Positions 33,872 through 42,134 of a DNA stretch of 60,155 nt are shown piece after piece (position 1 is the stretch's first letter; each line of letters starts with the position of its first letter). Under the pieces are notes generated by a model, which was not told the origin of the DNA, searched no databases, and saw only the letters and a list, made by a program, of their open reading frames with translations. Source of the DNA: Acidobacteriota bacterium (GTDB taxonomy: Bacteria > Actinomycetota > Acidimicrobiia > Acidimicrobiales > RAAP-2); the NCBI GenBank assembly GCA_018971185.1, contig JAGXBH010000009.1, positions 1-60,155 on the forward strand, given 5' to 3'. The position numbers and the translations under genes were made by a program.

Positions 33872-34198
33872 CTAGCCGCGCTCCAAGCTGCACGACAGCC
33901 GCCTCCAGGGGTGGAAGGTCCTCTCAATCGTCGCTTCGACGATTGCTCGAGACGTGTCGAAATAGTGGTGAGCCAGCCAGTCCCGCATACCGGCCGCGTC
34001 AGACCACTTGATATCCGGTTCGCTCGCGAGGAGTTGGGGATCCAACAACTTGACTGCTTCGCCAATCTCGATCAGTCGTCACCGAACGGCGTCGAAGATG
34101 AGTCCGTCGGAAAGATCGCCACGAGTGAGGTGACTCCTGATTGCTGTGATCGCGCCAAGAATATCGGTAAGGCGCTCCTCGTCGTGTCGTGCACTCAT
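33872..34198 (-). pseudogene. HepT-like HEPN toxin, interrupted by an in-frame TGA
   Basis: A 108-codon frame starting ATG at 34198 encodes MSARHDEERLTDILGAITAI, continues to IFDAVR, meets TGA at codon 40 (34079-34081), and then resumes in the same frame with RLIEIGEAVKLLDPQLL and the HEPN catalytic motif GMRDWLAHHYFDTS (R-x4-H-x-Y), ending in TAG. HepT proteins are RNases or the partner of MntA-type nucleotidyltransferases. Its ATG overlaps the antitoxin gene's stop (ATGA), the normal HepT/MntA order. The stop suggests the toxin is dead unless read through or mis-sequenced. Confidence 0.8.
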
Positions 34199-34725
34199 AG
34201 CGGGATGGCCTCGCGTTTAACCTCTTCGCGAACCCGAGATCGGAGGCTGTCCGAAGGAGCAACGTCAACAGAGACGCCGAGAATCTCCGAGAGTTCCCTA
34301 CGCAGTGCTTCCAAAGCGAATAGTCCAGTCTTTCGATCCAAATCGACCACCAAGTCGACGTCACTATTGGGCTGATCTTCACCCCGGGCAGTGCTTCCAA
34401 AGACGCGAATGTTGCTCGCACCATGGCGCGCCGCACAGGCCAGTATCGAGCGTCGGCGCTGACGGAGCCGACGACCGATTGGGGTGTCAGGGAGCCCAGG
34501 TGAGTAATCACTCGAACGCTCCAACTCGAGCACTAGGCGGTGTCCCGTCGCTTGTACGAGTCGTTCAAGTGTCGACAACGATGGTTCCCTGCGGCCGGAC
34601 TCGTACGCACTGATCACGCTTTGTGCGACGCCAGCGCGCAGCGCAACATCGGTCTGCGACAGCCGTGCGTTGACACGTGCTCTTTTCAGCAAATCTCCGG
34701 TGCGACCGTCCTCGGGCTTCGCCAT
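34195..34725 (-). CDS. XRE helix-turn-helix fused to MntA-type nucleotidyltransferase (antitoxin-like)
   Basis: A 176-residue two-domain protein. An N-terminal XRE-type HTH (residues ~11-66: LLKRARVNARLSQTDVALRAG, then SAYESGRREPSLSTLERL) is followed by a minimal nucleotidyltransferase with GSTARGEDQPNSDVDLVVD (GS-x9-DxD metal-binding motif) near residues 110-128. MntA enzymes adenylylate the HepT toxin on tyrosine; the HTH would allow autoregulation. It is immediately followed by the interrupted hepT-like gene. A truncated relative lies at 36676-36990. Confidence 0.85.
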   Translation of the reverse strand: MAKPEDGRTGDLLKRARVNARLSQTDVALRAGVAQSVISAYESGRREPSLSTLERLVQATGHRLVLELERSSDYSPGLPDTPIGRRLRQRRRSILACAARHGASNIRVFGSTARGEDQPNSDVDLVVDLDRKTGLFALEALRRELSEILGVSVDVAPSDSLRSRVREEVKREAIPL

Positions 34726-35124
34726 GCGAAGACACTAGTACGTATTGTCTATGAGCAGATCCCGAGAATGGAGAAAATCTGGTTCGTATTGTGTCCCACA
34801 AGGTTCAGCGGAGGAACTGATGTTCGTCACTTCAGCCCCGGCGCAGTACAGTCCCTGTTTACAACGCCATCACCGCGCCACACACCCCGCTGGAGAGGTT
34901 TAAGTGTCGTTCCATATCCTCGTCCGAAGGGATGTTGAACCACGATGTGTGATCAGCACGGCCGACCTTTGCCACGATCAGATGGTTTCGGTTTAGTCCG
35001 CTGGGTGGGGTATCTCTCAGCCGGCGTTCACCGGCCTCCGTCACGCGTGGCCCGGTGATTAACCGGGCTGGCCGGATAGGCCTCAACAATTGCTTGACCC
35101 TGCGCGCTCGTCCCCGCCGTGGGC
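34726..35124. other. Unassigned 400-bp stretch between antitoxin gene and SDR gene
   Basis: No gene I can support. A 76-codon minus-strand frame (34859-35089) exists with no recognised motif; it might be the end of an old insertion. The first ~60 bases are homologous to the region upstream of the truncated antitoxin copy at 36990. Confidence 0.4.
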
Positions 35125-35994
35125 TCAGCGGTTGAAGTAGAAGCCGGCGTCGAGGTCGGCGAGCAGGGTGGGGTGGGTCGGTTCCCAGCCGAGGAGTTCC
35201 CGGGTTGCCTCGTTGGGCATCTTGACGTCGATGCCGATGAAGGGGAAGGCCTTGAAATGTTCGGCTGCCTGAGCGGCCGAGATGCTGACCGCTTCGATTC
35301 CGAGGTGGTTTGCAACTGACTCGGCGATGAGGCGAACTGGGACACCGGCTTCGGTGGCGCCGGTGACCTGCGAGCCTGCGGGAGCCTTGGCCACGGCGAG
35401 GGTCCAGACGCGGGCGACGTCAAGGGTATGGCCGGCGGCCCAGGTGTTAGTGCCTTCTCCGACGTAACCAGCGATGCCGGTCTGGCGGGCGATCCGAATG
35501 TATTGCGGGATGAACCCATTGTGGTCGCGCTCGCTGTGGGTGACGTTGGGGACGGCGACCAGGACGGTACGTACACCGCGTTCGGCATACCCGTGGATGG
35601 CGAGCGCGACTTTTGCGCGGGGATTCGGGTGGTTCGCGAGGTTGGCGACCGGGCCCATACCGATGCCGAGGAATGCCTTTCCGGTGTCGATGAGTTCACC
35701 GCAGATCGCGTGGACGACCTCTTCGTCGTGTGCGGCGAGCTCGGCGAAACGGCCTGAGGCGATGCCCCCGTGCTGGAAGCCGAGGTGGATGACCGCATCG
35801 GCGTTACGGGCCGCTTCGCGCAGACCGTCAAGGTCGGCCAGGTCCCCGCGGTGGGCGGTAGCGCCCATAGCGGTGACGCTCGCCGCCGCCTCGTCGGATC
35901 GTGCGAGCCCAACGACGTCGTGGCCTGCCTGGATGAGTTCGGGAATGACGGCAGAAGCGATGTGGCCGCTGGCGCCCGTGACGAAGATGCGCAT
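35125..35994 (-). CDS. NAD(P)-dependent epimerase/dehydratase-family SDR
   Basis: A 289-residue extended short-chain dehydrogenase-like protein. It starts MRIFVTGASGHIASAVI, the nucleotide-binding GxxGxxG variant GASGHIA at residues 7-13, followed by DVVGLARSD and HRGDLADLDGL. The usual YxxxK catalytic pair is not obvious; HGYAERGV occupies the corresponding area, so it may be an atypical reductase or isomerase. It is divergent from a tetR gene with a double operator in between, which is the usual layout for a repressor-controlled detoxification or redox enzyme. Confidence 0.83.
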   Translation of the reverse strand: MRIFVTGASGHIASAVIPELIQAGHDVVGLARSDEAAASVTAMGATAHRGDLADLDGLREAARNADAVIHLGFQHGGIASGRFAELAAHDEEVVHAICGELIDTGKAFLGIGMGPVANLANHPNPRAKVALAIHGYAERGVRTVLVAVPNVTHSERDHNGFIPQYIRIARQTGIAGYVGEGTNTWAAGHTLDVARVWTLAVAKAPAGSQVTGATEAGVPVRLIAESVANHLGIEAVSISAAQAAEHFKAFPFIGIDVKMPNEATRELLGWEPTHPTLLADLDAGFYFNR

Positions 35995-36012
35995 GGAGGT
36001 TCTCCTTGGATA

Positions 36013-36066
36013 GTGATGTGACTTGGTAACGTCACCGTAGCACGTGAAGTGACCGAGTCACATCAC
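36013..36066. promoter_or_regulatory. Double palindromic operator between SDR and tetR
   Basis: Fifteen-base arms GTGATGTGACTTGGT (36013-36027) and ACCGAGTCACATCAC (36052-36066) are inverted copies differing at one base, separated by 24 bases. Each arm extends inward into its own smaller palindrome (TGACTYGGTMAC-type). This layout fits two TetR dimers controlling both divergent genes. Confidence 0.8.
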
Positions 36067-36080
36067 TTAGAATTCACCCC

Positions 36081-36656
36081 ATGGCTCGATGGGATCCCAA
36101 CGCGCGGGAACGGCTGATCCGCGCCGCGGTCGAACTGTTCGCAGAGCAGGGCTACGAGGCGACGACGATCAATGAAATCGCGCAACGCGCCGGCGGGCTG
36201 ACCAAGACCACTTTCTTCCGCCACTTCAGCGACAAGCGCGAGGTCCTGTTCGCTGGGCAGGAGATTCACAGCCGAATCATGAGCGAAGCAATCGCCGAGG
36301 CCCCTGAATCGGCCACGCCGCTGGAAATGGTGAAGTCCGCCCTTGACGCTCTCGCATCCTCGTTCCCGCAAGAGCGCCGCGAGGTCGGGCGCAAGCTGCG
36401 GACCGTCGTCGTCAACACGCCAGAGTTACGGGAGCGGTCCGCCTCCAAACGGGCTGCGCACACCGCGGCGACCGCTGAGGCGCTTCGCTCGCGCGGCGTC
36501 TCGCAACTCGGCGCCGAAATCGCAGCCGAACTGGGCACGCGCGCCTTCTACACCGCGTTCGAGCGGTGGACCACTTCACCGGGCACGAAGACCCTCGCCG
36601 AGCATGCGCACGAGGTGTTCCTAGAGTTGAAGGCGGCGTTGGCGGTACTTGAGTAG
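36081..36656 (+). CDS. TetR-family transcriptional regulator
   Basis: A 191-residue TetR repressor. The N-terminal DNA-binding domain (residues ~8-55) reads RERLIRAAVELFAEQGYEATTINEIAQRAGGLTKTTFFRHFSDKREVLF, slightly shortened here in description; it has the typical three-helix pattern with an aromatic FFRHF recognition end. The C-terminal ligand domain is helical and unspecific. The ATG at 36081 is 14 bases downstream of the double operator. It most likely represses itself and the divergent SDR gene. Confidence 0.9.
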   Translation: MARWDPNARERLIRAAVELFAEQGYEATTINEIAQRAGGLTKTTFFRHFSDKREVLFAGQEIHSRIMSEAIAEAPESATPLEMVKSALDALASSFPQERREVGRKLRTVVVNTPELRERSASKRAAHTAATAEALRSRGVSQLGAEIAAELGTRAFYTAFERWTTSPGTKTLAEHAHEVFLELKAALAVLE

Positions 36657-36675
36657 ATCTGCCAGGTGACGCGGG

Positions 36676-36990
36676 TTTGCTCGCATCATGTCGCACCGCA
36701 CCGGTGATTGTTCGGTGTCGGTCCTGGCGGAGCCGACGGCCGAGAGGGGTGTTGGGGGTACCGGGTTTGTCGTCATTCGAGAGTGCCGCGTCGAGAACGA
36801 GGCGACGTCGCGTTGCCGGAACGAGGCGTTCGAGTGTGGATAGCAATGGCTCCCCACGGGCCGACTCGTCAGCGCCCTCGACGTCTTGTGCGACGCCAGC
36901 ACGCCGCGCGATATCGCTCTGCGACAGCTGGGCGCCGACTCGCGCTCGTTTCACTCGACCTCCATTCGCGTTATCCTCGGACTTCGCCAT
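36676..36990 (-). pseudogene. Truncated, degenerate copy of the HTH-nucleotidyltransferase antitoxin gene
   Basis: The frame MAKSEDNANGGRVKRARV... aligns without gaps to the protein at 34195-34725, with about 63 of 104 residues identical. The recognition helix is degraded (AQDVEGADESARGEPL against AQSVISAYESGRREPS). Similarity stops at ...RHDAS, just before the nucleotidyltransferase motif, next to the end of tetR. The 60 or so bases upstream of its start are also homologous to those of the intact gene. Confidence 0.8.
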
Positions 36991-37317
36991 GCAACCCCCC
37001 TGGTGCGCATTGTCGATGAGTTGGTCATCGAGATCTTGGAATTGCCGGTCCCTAATGCGTGGCCCGAGATCCACAATTGAACTACCTGATTAGGTGGTTC
37101 AAAGTCCACGGAGACACAAGCCGATTCATCCCAGTTGAAAGTCATTGTCGACGCTGATAATCATCTCGCGATGGTCGTTGGCCTCAGCGGCTATGGAGAC
37201 CACATCAGGGCATCTCGGTAATTCCGCGTCCTCTCACTCCATATATGCGCAAGAAGGAACCACGGATACCCGAACGTCGATGTGGCGTGGGTCTATTGGT
37301 TCCGATGAGGAGGCGTC
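36991..37317. other. Unassigned intergenic stretch before the SIMPL gene
   Basis: No supported gene. It contains a palindrome at 37077-37102 (TTGAACTACCT and AGGTGGTTCAA around GATT, one mismatch) and an AT-rich TATATG segment near 37240 that may be the promoter of the next gene. Confidence 0.45.
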
Positions 37318-38109
37318 ATGACCGAGAGTATGAACGACAACAGTGGTGCCGACGCGCCAATCCGTCAGACGGAACTACGTCGCGATGCGCCTCCCGTGAC
37401 ACGCTGGGCGATGGCCGCGGTTCTGACGGTCATTGTGGTCGCCGCCATCGTCGTTGCCGCGGTGATCGACCGGCCGACGCAAAACGCCCCGGGGACCATC
37501 TCGGTGACCGGATCTGGCACCGTGCAAGGCGTCCCCGACACGGTGTCCTTCCAGATCGGCGTGCAGAGCGTGGCCGCGTCGGCGGCCAACGCGCTCGCCG
37601 CCAACAATGTCCGTGTCCGCGACCTAGAGAACTCGCTGTTCGCCCACGGGGTGGCGCACCGCGACATGCAGACGTCGGGACTCGATATCTACACCAATAC
37701 CAACAACCAGGGAGCCGTGACGGGATTCACCGTCGACAACAACGTGAACGTGACGATGCACAACATCGCGGCGGCCGGCGTCGCCCTCGACGCCGCGGTC
37801 CGCGTGGCGGGCAACGGGATCCAGCTCTCGGGGATCAGCTTCTCGATCTCTGACCAATCGAAGTACCTGGCCCAAGCCCGCGTCAAGGCGATGCAGGATG
37901 CCCGTACCGCCGCTTCCCAAGTGGCCAAGGGCGGCGGCGCGAGCCTGGGGGCCATCGAGAAGATCACCGACCAGGAGAACGTGTCCTCCGTCACCATTCC
38001 CTTCCCCGAGTTCAAGGCGTCCCTCGGCACTGCTTCCAGCGTGCCCCTCCAAGCGGGTTCTCAACCGATCAACGTGCAAGTGGCGGTCGTCTACGCCCTG
38101 AAGGGATGA
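37318..38109 (+). CDS. SIMPL-domain (DUF541) protein, membrane-anchored
   Basis: A 263-residue protein with one N-terminal membrane anchor (WAMAAVLTVIVVAAIVVAAVI, residues ~29-49, shown in part) and an extracytoplasmic SIMPL domain. Family marks: GTISVTGSGTVQGVPDTVSFQIGV, the LENSLFAHGVAHRDMQTSGLDIYT helix-strand unit and the repeated ALDAAVRVAGNGIQLSGISFSI region. Relatives include BP26/OMP28 of Brucella and oxidative-stress proteins, but the molecular role is unknown. ATG follows GAGGAGG. Confidence 0.88.
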   Translation: MTESMNDNSGADAPIRQTELRRDAPPVTRWAMAAVLTVIVVAAIVVAAVIDRPTQNAPGTISVTGSGTVQGVPDTVSFQIGVQSVAASAANALAANNVRVRDLENSLFAHGVAHRDMQTSGLDIYTNTNNQGAVTGFTVDNNVNVTMHNIAAAGVALDAAVRVAGNGIQLSGISFSISDQSKYLAQARVKAMQDARTAASQVAKGGGASLGAIEKITDQENVSSVTIPFPEFKASLGTASSVPLQAGSQPINVQVAVVYALKG

Positions 38110-38748
38110 TCGGCGAGGACCGACGCGGAGGATTCGCCGGTCGTGCCGACGCCGTCATCCACCCGTCGCCGTGAGGAAACCACATCTCACGACAGGGCGT
38201 CCACACGAACACAATCGCGTCGGTGCGAGACCAGCGAATCACTCAAGGGGGTGGACCCACCCGACCCCGAGAGGTGACGACGATTGGATCACGCCCGACG
38301 GGCACCTCGGTGTCGCGTCACCGCGTTTCGTGGCGACCATCACTGGAGCGATGGCACCGACGACGCGGGTGGTCAGTCGGCGACACTCTTCGCGCACGCA
38401 TGCTCGCGTCCCGCAACGTGGTGACCAAAGAACTCCACACCGTCCGCACTGATGGTCGTGTGGGTCGCGCGACGTCGATATCCCCGGCGGTACCCGGGAC
38501 TGGCCACGGACGTGACGGCGCAATATCTCTAGTGTCACGAGGGCGCCACGGCCGCGACCGACATCCTGATCACGACGGACAATGGCTTCCCATGGGGAGG
38601 GTCGGCACGAGTGACACCACGAAGACCCGTGACACCACCTCGGGCAACGTGAGTCGAAGAGGGCTTGAGTCCCTTTCCACGTACCACCTCGAGAAGCGAT
38701 GCTCGAGATCGTGATGATGCTCGTGCAGGACTCCCGGTGACGTCGTCG
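38110..38748. other. 640-bp stretch without a supported gene
   Basis: Normal GC but no convincing frame. A short plus-strand frame around 38556-38610 reads ATDILITTDNGFPWGGSAR, faintly like the DNG-PWG motif of IS481-type transposases, which could be a remnant; the rest shows nothing. Confidence 0.35.
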
Positions 38749-39756
38749 ATGCGATGCTGGTCGGTCGGACGGGGCGGACCGATGAGTACACGACCTCTGG
38801 TCCTCGGTGAGCGCGAGGTGCCCGTGCCCGGACCCGGTCAGATTCGCGTGCGCGTCGTCGCGTGCGGGGTGTGCCGGACCGATTTGCACGTCACCGAGGG
38901 TGACCTCCCCATACATCTCGTCAATGTTGTGCCGGGGCACGAAATCGTCGGTGTCGTCGACGAACTCGGCGCGGGGGTCACGTCGCTTCGACCCGGTGAA
39001 CGCGTGGGGGTGGCGTGGCTCTCGCGTGCCTGCGGTCGTTGCCGTTTCTGCCTCACGGAGCGCGAGAACCTCTGCCTCGAACCGATCTTCACCGGTTGGG
39101 ACGTCGACGGCGGCTACGCCACGTACGCTCTCGCGAACGAGGACTTCGTCTACCCGCTACCCGAAGGGATCGACGACGTCACCGCGGCGCCGCTGCTGTG
39201 CGCGGGCATCATCGGGTTCCGAGCCCTGCGTCGCGCCAATCTCCCTCCGGGCGGGCGTCTCGGCATCTACGGCTTCGGCGGGTCAGCCCACCTCACCGCA
39301 CAGGTCGCCCTCGCCCAGGGTGCGCGAGTCCACGTGATGACGCGCTCGCGCGCCGCGCGCGATCTGGCCCTCGCGCTCGGGGCGCAGAGCGTGGGCGACA
39401 CCTACGACCCGCCGCCAGAACCCTTGGACGCCGCGATCCTGTTCGCGCCGGTGGGCGACGTCGTCCCGGTCGCCCTGGCCGCGCTCGACCGTGGCGGGGT
39501 GCTCGCGGTGGCGGGGATCCACCTGAGCGCTGTTCCGGCCCTGGACTACCAACGACACCTGTTCCAGGAGAGGTGCCTGCTCAGTGTCACCGCCAACACC
39601 CGGCGCGATGGTCGTGACTTCCTCGAGATCGCCCAGCGCATCGGTATCCGTGTCACCACCCACCCCTACCCCTTCGACCGCGCGGACCAGGCCCTCAGTG
39701 ACCTCGCGCACGACCGCTTCACCGGTGCGGCGGTCCTGACCGACTTCGACCGCTGA
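38749..39756 (+). CDS. Zinc-dependent alcohol dehydrogenase-family protein
   Basis: A 335-residue MDR-superfamily enzyme. Catalytic-zinc ligands are Cys42 (ACGVCRTDLH) and His64 in PGHEIVG; structural-zinc cysteines are 95, 98, 101 and 109 in CGRCRFC...C. The coenzyme motif is GIYGFGGSAHLTAQVA, slightly altered from GLGGLG. The start at 38749 was chosen because MRCWSVGRGGPMSTRPL matches the N-terminal strand typical of this subfamily (MRAWVxxxPGP..TRPL); an ATG 11 codons later would cut it off. It oxidises alcohols or reduces aldehydes with NAD(P); the substrate is unknown. Confidence 0.9.
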   Translation: MRCWSVGRGGPMSTRPLVLGEREVPVPGPGQIRVRVVACGVCRTDLHVTEGDLPIHLVNVVPGHEIVGVVDELGAGVTSLRPGERVGVAWLSRACGRCRFCLTERENLCLEPIFTGWDVDGGYATYALANEDFVYPLPEGIDDVTAAPLLCAGIIGFRALRRANLPPGGRLGIYGFGGSAHLTAQVALAQGARVHVMTRSRAARDLALALGAQSVGDTYDPPPEPLDAAILFAPVGDVVPVALAALDRGGVLAVAGIHLSAVPALDYQRHLFQERCLLSVTANTRRDGRDFLEIAQRIGIRVTTHPYPFDRADQALSDLAHDRFTGAAVLTDFDR

Positions 39757-39941
39757 ACATCCCTGGTCGTGGGATGAATCGGCGCGCCGCACCACGGGGA
39801 AGGACTGCGCCGAGCGATCGTGGCGACGTGACTCGGCTCGTCGGGTGGGTCCGCGTCGCGAGAGCAACGTGGTGCCCCGTCACCTCGACACCTCCTCTGG
39901 GGCCTGCCGAGACCAACGGTTCTTCGACCGACTCGCGCGAC

Positions 39942-42098
39942 TCAGCGCCCGCGGTGCTGCCGGGTCGCCACGAATTGGACCGAGACCGTGTTGGAATAGC
40001 TCTGGGGCGGTCGCCCCCCTCGGACCACCCACGCCTGGAAGAAGGTCGGGACACTTTGGGCCTGCACCCCCACCACCTCGAAGTCCGCGACACCCGACGA
40101 ATCGGTCAGCGCCCCCACCGGTGTCTGGCCCTCCGCCTCCCCTTTGATGGACGCTTCGCCGTACTGCAGTCCCGATTGCTGGTAGACGACCTGTCCCAGG
40201 TCGACGCGGACGCCGGCGCGATGTACCGCGTCTCCCACCCGATCGACCAGCTGGACCCGCATGTCGATCCGCCGCCCCACTGGCTGGGGGGCATTGACGT
40301 CCTCTGGCGAGAGGACCGCGCCTGTCTGATTGAGACGGACCTCTGAGGTCGTGGCCATCTGCGCGGGCGAGGCGGTGAACGCGTCGACGATGAAGCCGCC
40401 GACGATCGACGGCATGGACTGGGCGTTGGGGGCTTCGAGGACGACGCGGGAGGAGGAGTGCGGTGCCAACACGCGCGGTCCCGAGACCACGCGCCAGAAG
40501 GAGGAGATCTGTCCGGTCGGGGTCACCGCGTAGTGCGGAGTGACCTCCGAGCCCGATGAATTGGCCACGGCGACGTGGAGGAAGTCGATCGACTGCAACT
40601 GTCCGGTGGAGACCTCGCCGAGGACGCGCAGGTCGAGGGCCGGGGCGAGCGAGGTCGCCGCGACGCCACAGGCGACACCCACCGCCACGACACCGACGCT
40701 GGCCCACCGCGCGACGCGAGCGAGGGGAAGTTCCCCGTTTCCCGACGCACGCACCGACGTGGCGGCGACGAGGGCGGCCGGCAGGAGCATGATCAGGTAC
40801 GAGCCGAAGGAACGCGTGGGCCAGAAGAACACGAACGCGACCAGAAACACCCACGCTCGCTTCAGGTGCCGGTACCAACCGATGAACGCGCCGAGCGCAC
40901 CGAGCAACGCCGCGGCTCCCGCCCACGTGTAAAAGTACAGTTGTCCCCCGAGTCGCGCGAAGAGGGTCAACCCGACGAATCCCTGCCCGCCCGGCTCGGT
41001 GGGCGACGTCAGGGGGATGACGACGTCGCGCAGCCACGCCCCGGGGGCGCTCACGATGAAGGGCGCGTTGACGAGTGCGAAGACGCCGAGGACGATTCCC
41101 GCGTAGCGACCGCCCACGACCCCCCATCGCTGTCCCCGGCGCGACGCCTCGTAGCACGTGGCGACGACGAGGAAGGGCACGACGAACCACGGCGTCTGCT
41201 TGATCGCGCAGGCCAGTCCCACGGCGACGGGTCCGACCCACCGGGCCCACGAGGACTCCGTGACGTCGCCGTAGCGGTCCCAGCGCCAGAGGCCGACGAC
41301 GAGGAAGGGAAGGTACAACGTGTCGGTGACACCGCCGGCGCTGTAGCCGATGAGGACCTGCGAGAGCAGGAGCAGTGGTGCCAACCACGAGATCGCCGCG
41401 GGCAGCAGCCGCCAGGCGAGCACCATGGCGAGCACCCAGGCGAGGCTGTCGGTGGCGACGGCGGCCTGCATGTGCATCCCCAGGAGCAGACTCGGGATGT
41501 AGGCGATGAAGGATCCCGCCGGGTACGAGAGGCTGCTCACGACGTGACCATTGAGCAAGAACGTCCGGAAGATATCGGGAACGTCGTAGAGCGCCAACGA
41601 CGGAGCCATCGAGTGCAGGTAGGGATCGACGCCGTGCATCGCCATCGCCGCGGCGTACTGGTCGAAGGCGATCTCGTCGGTGCCATAAGTGGGGTTGCCG
41701 AGCACCAGGAGCACGACCATCGCGACGAACCCGGCGATGGCGGCCATGAGGAGGACGACCGGGACCACTCGCGCGAGGTTCGGGCGCGACCAGATGACGA
41801 TCAGCGCGAGCATCGCGACGACGATGAGGAGCAGCGAGAGCCCGAGGGCGCCGGGCAACTCAAGTTGGCCCGCCCAGACCTTGAGACCCGTGAGGAGAAT
41901 CATCACCGCGACCAAGCTCCAGCCCGCGCTCTCCCCCAAGTCGGTCACCTCGAGGGGCCGCCCTGGCGAGGACACGCGAGCGCCCGTGTTCTCCGCCGTG
42001 GTCGCCGCCGTGGTCGCCGTCGTGGTCAACGTCGTGGTCGCCGTCGTGGGCTCGCTCGGGCGCCGCGAGGCGAGGTCACGACTCATCCTTGCGAGCAC
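39942..42098 (-). CDS. Large polytopic membrane protein (GT-C glycosyltransferase-like)
   Basis: A 718-residue protein with about 11-13 hydrophobic segments (roughly residues 60-470) and a C-terminal soluble ~230-residue region. Near residue 135 it has NPTYGTDEIAFDQYAAAMAMHG, an acidic first-loop arrangement typical of GT-C polyprenyl-phosphate sugar transferases and of the DUF2029-like group. The soluble end is beta-rich (NTVSVQFVA). The N-terminus carries a Thr/Ala repeat encoded by a 12-bp tandem repeat. GTG at 42098 or ATG at 42086 could start it; neither has a good ribosome site. Exact donor and acceptor cannot be inferred. Confidence 0.7.
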   Translation of the reverse strand: MLARMSRDLASRRPSEPTTATTTLTTTATTAATTAENTGARVSSPGRPLEVTDLGESAGWSLVAVMILLTGLKVWAGQLELPGALGLSLLLIVVAMLALIVIWSRPNLARVVPVVLLMAAIAGFVAMVVLLVLGNPTYGTDEIAFDQYAAAMAMHGVDPYLHSMAPSLALYDVPDIFRTFLLNGHVVSSLSYPAGSFIAYIPSLLLGMHMQAAVATDSLAWVLAMVLAWRLLPAAISWLAPLLLLSQVLIGYSAGGVTDTLYLPFLVVGLWRWDRYGDVTESSWARWVGPVAVGLACAIKQTPWFVVPFLVVATCYEASRRGQRWGVVGGRYAGIVLGVFALVNAPFIVSAPGAWLRDVVIPLTSPTEPGGQGFVGLTLFARLGGQLYFYTWAGAAALLGALGAFIGWYRHLKRAWVFLVAFVFFWPTRSFGSYLIMLLPAALVAATSVRASGNGELPLARVARWASVGVVAVGVACGVAATSLAPALDLRVLGEVSTGQLQSIDFLHVAVANSSGSEVTPHYAVTPTGQISSFWRVVSGPRVLAPHSSSRVVLEAPNAQSMPSIVGGFIVDAFTASPAQMATTSEVRLNQTGAVLSPEDVNAPQPVGRRIDMRVQLVDRVGDAVHRAGVRVDLGQVVYQQSGLQYGEASIKGEAEGQTPVGALTDSSGVADFEVVGVQAQSVPTFFQAWVVRGGRPPQSYSNTVSVQFVATRQHRGR
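41998..42045. repeat. 12-bp tandem repeat inside the membrane-protein gene
   Basis: Four units of GTGGTCGCCGTC-type sequence start at 41998, 42010, 42022 and 42034. On the coding (minus) strand they give TATT/TLTT/TATT/AATT repeats in the cytoplasmic N-terminus. Confidence 0.7.
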
Positions 42099-42134
42099 TC
42101 GACGAAGGATCCGTCGAGATCTCTCAAAGGGAGG

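Noticed and set aside
34859..35089. 76-codon minus-strand frame ending upstream of the antitoxin gene
   Set aside because: No motif, no convincing ribosome site and no recognisable neighbours; kept only as part of an unassigned region.
33559..37300. Second copy of the tRNA-Ala 3' end as an island attachment site
   Set aside because: I scanned for the TTCGAATCCCCTTACC end and found no repeat in the accessory region.
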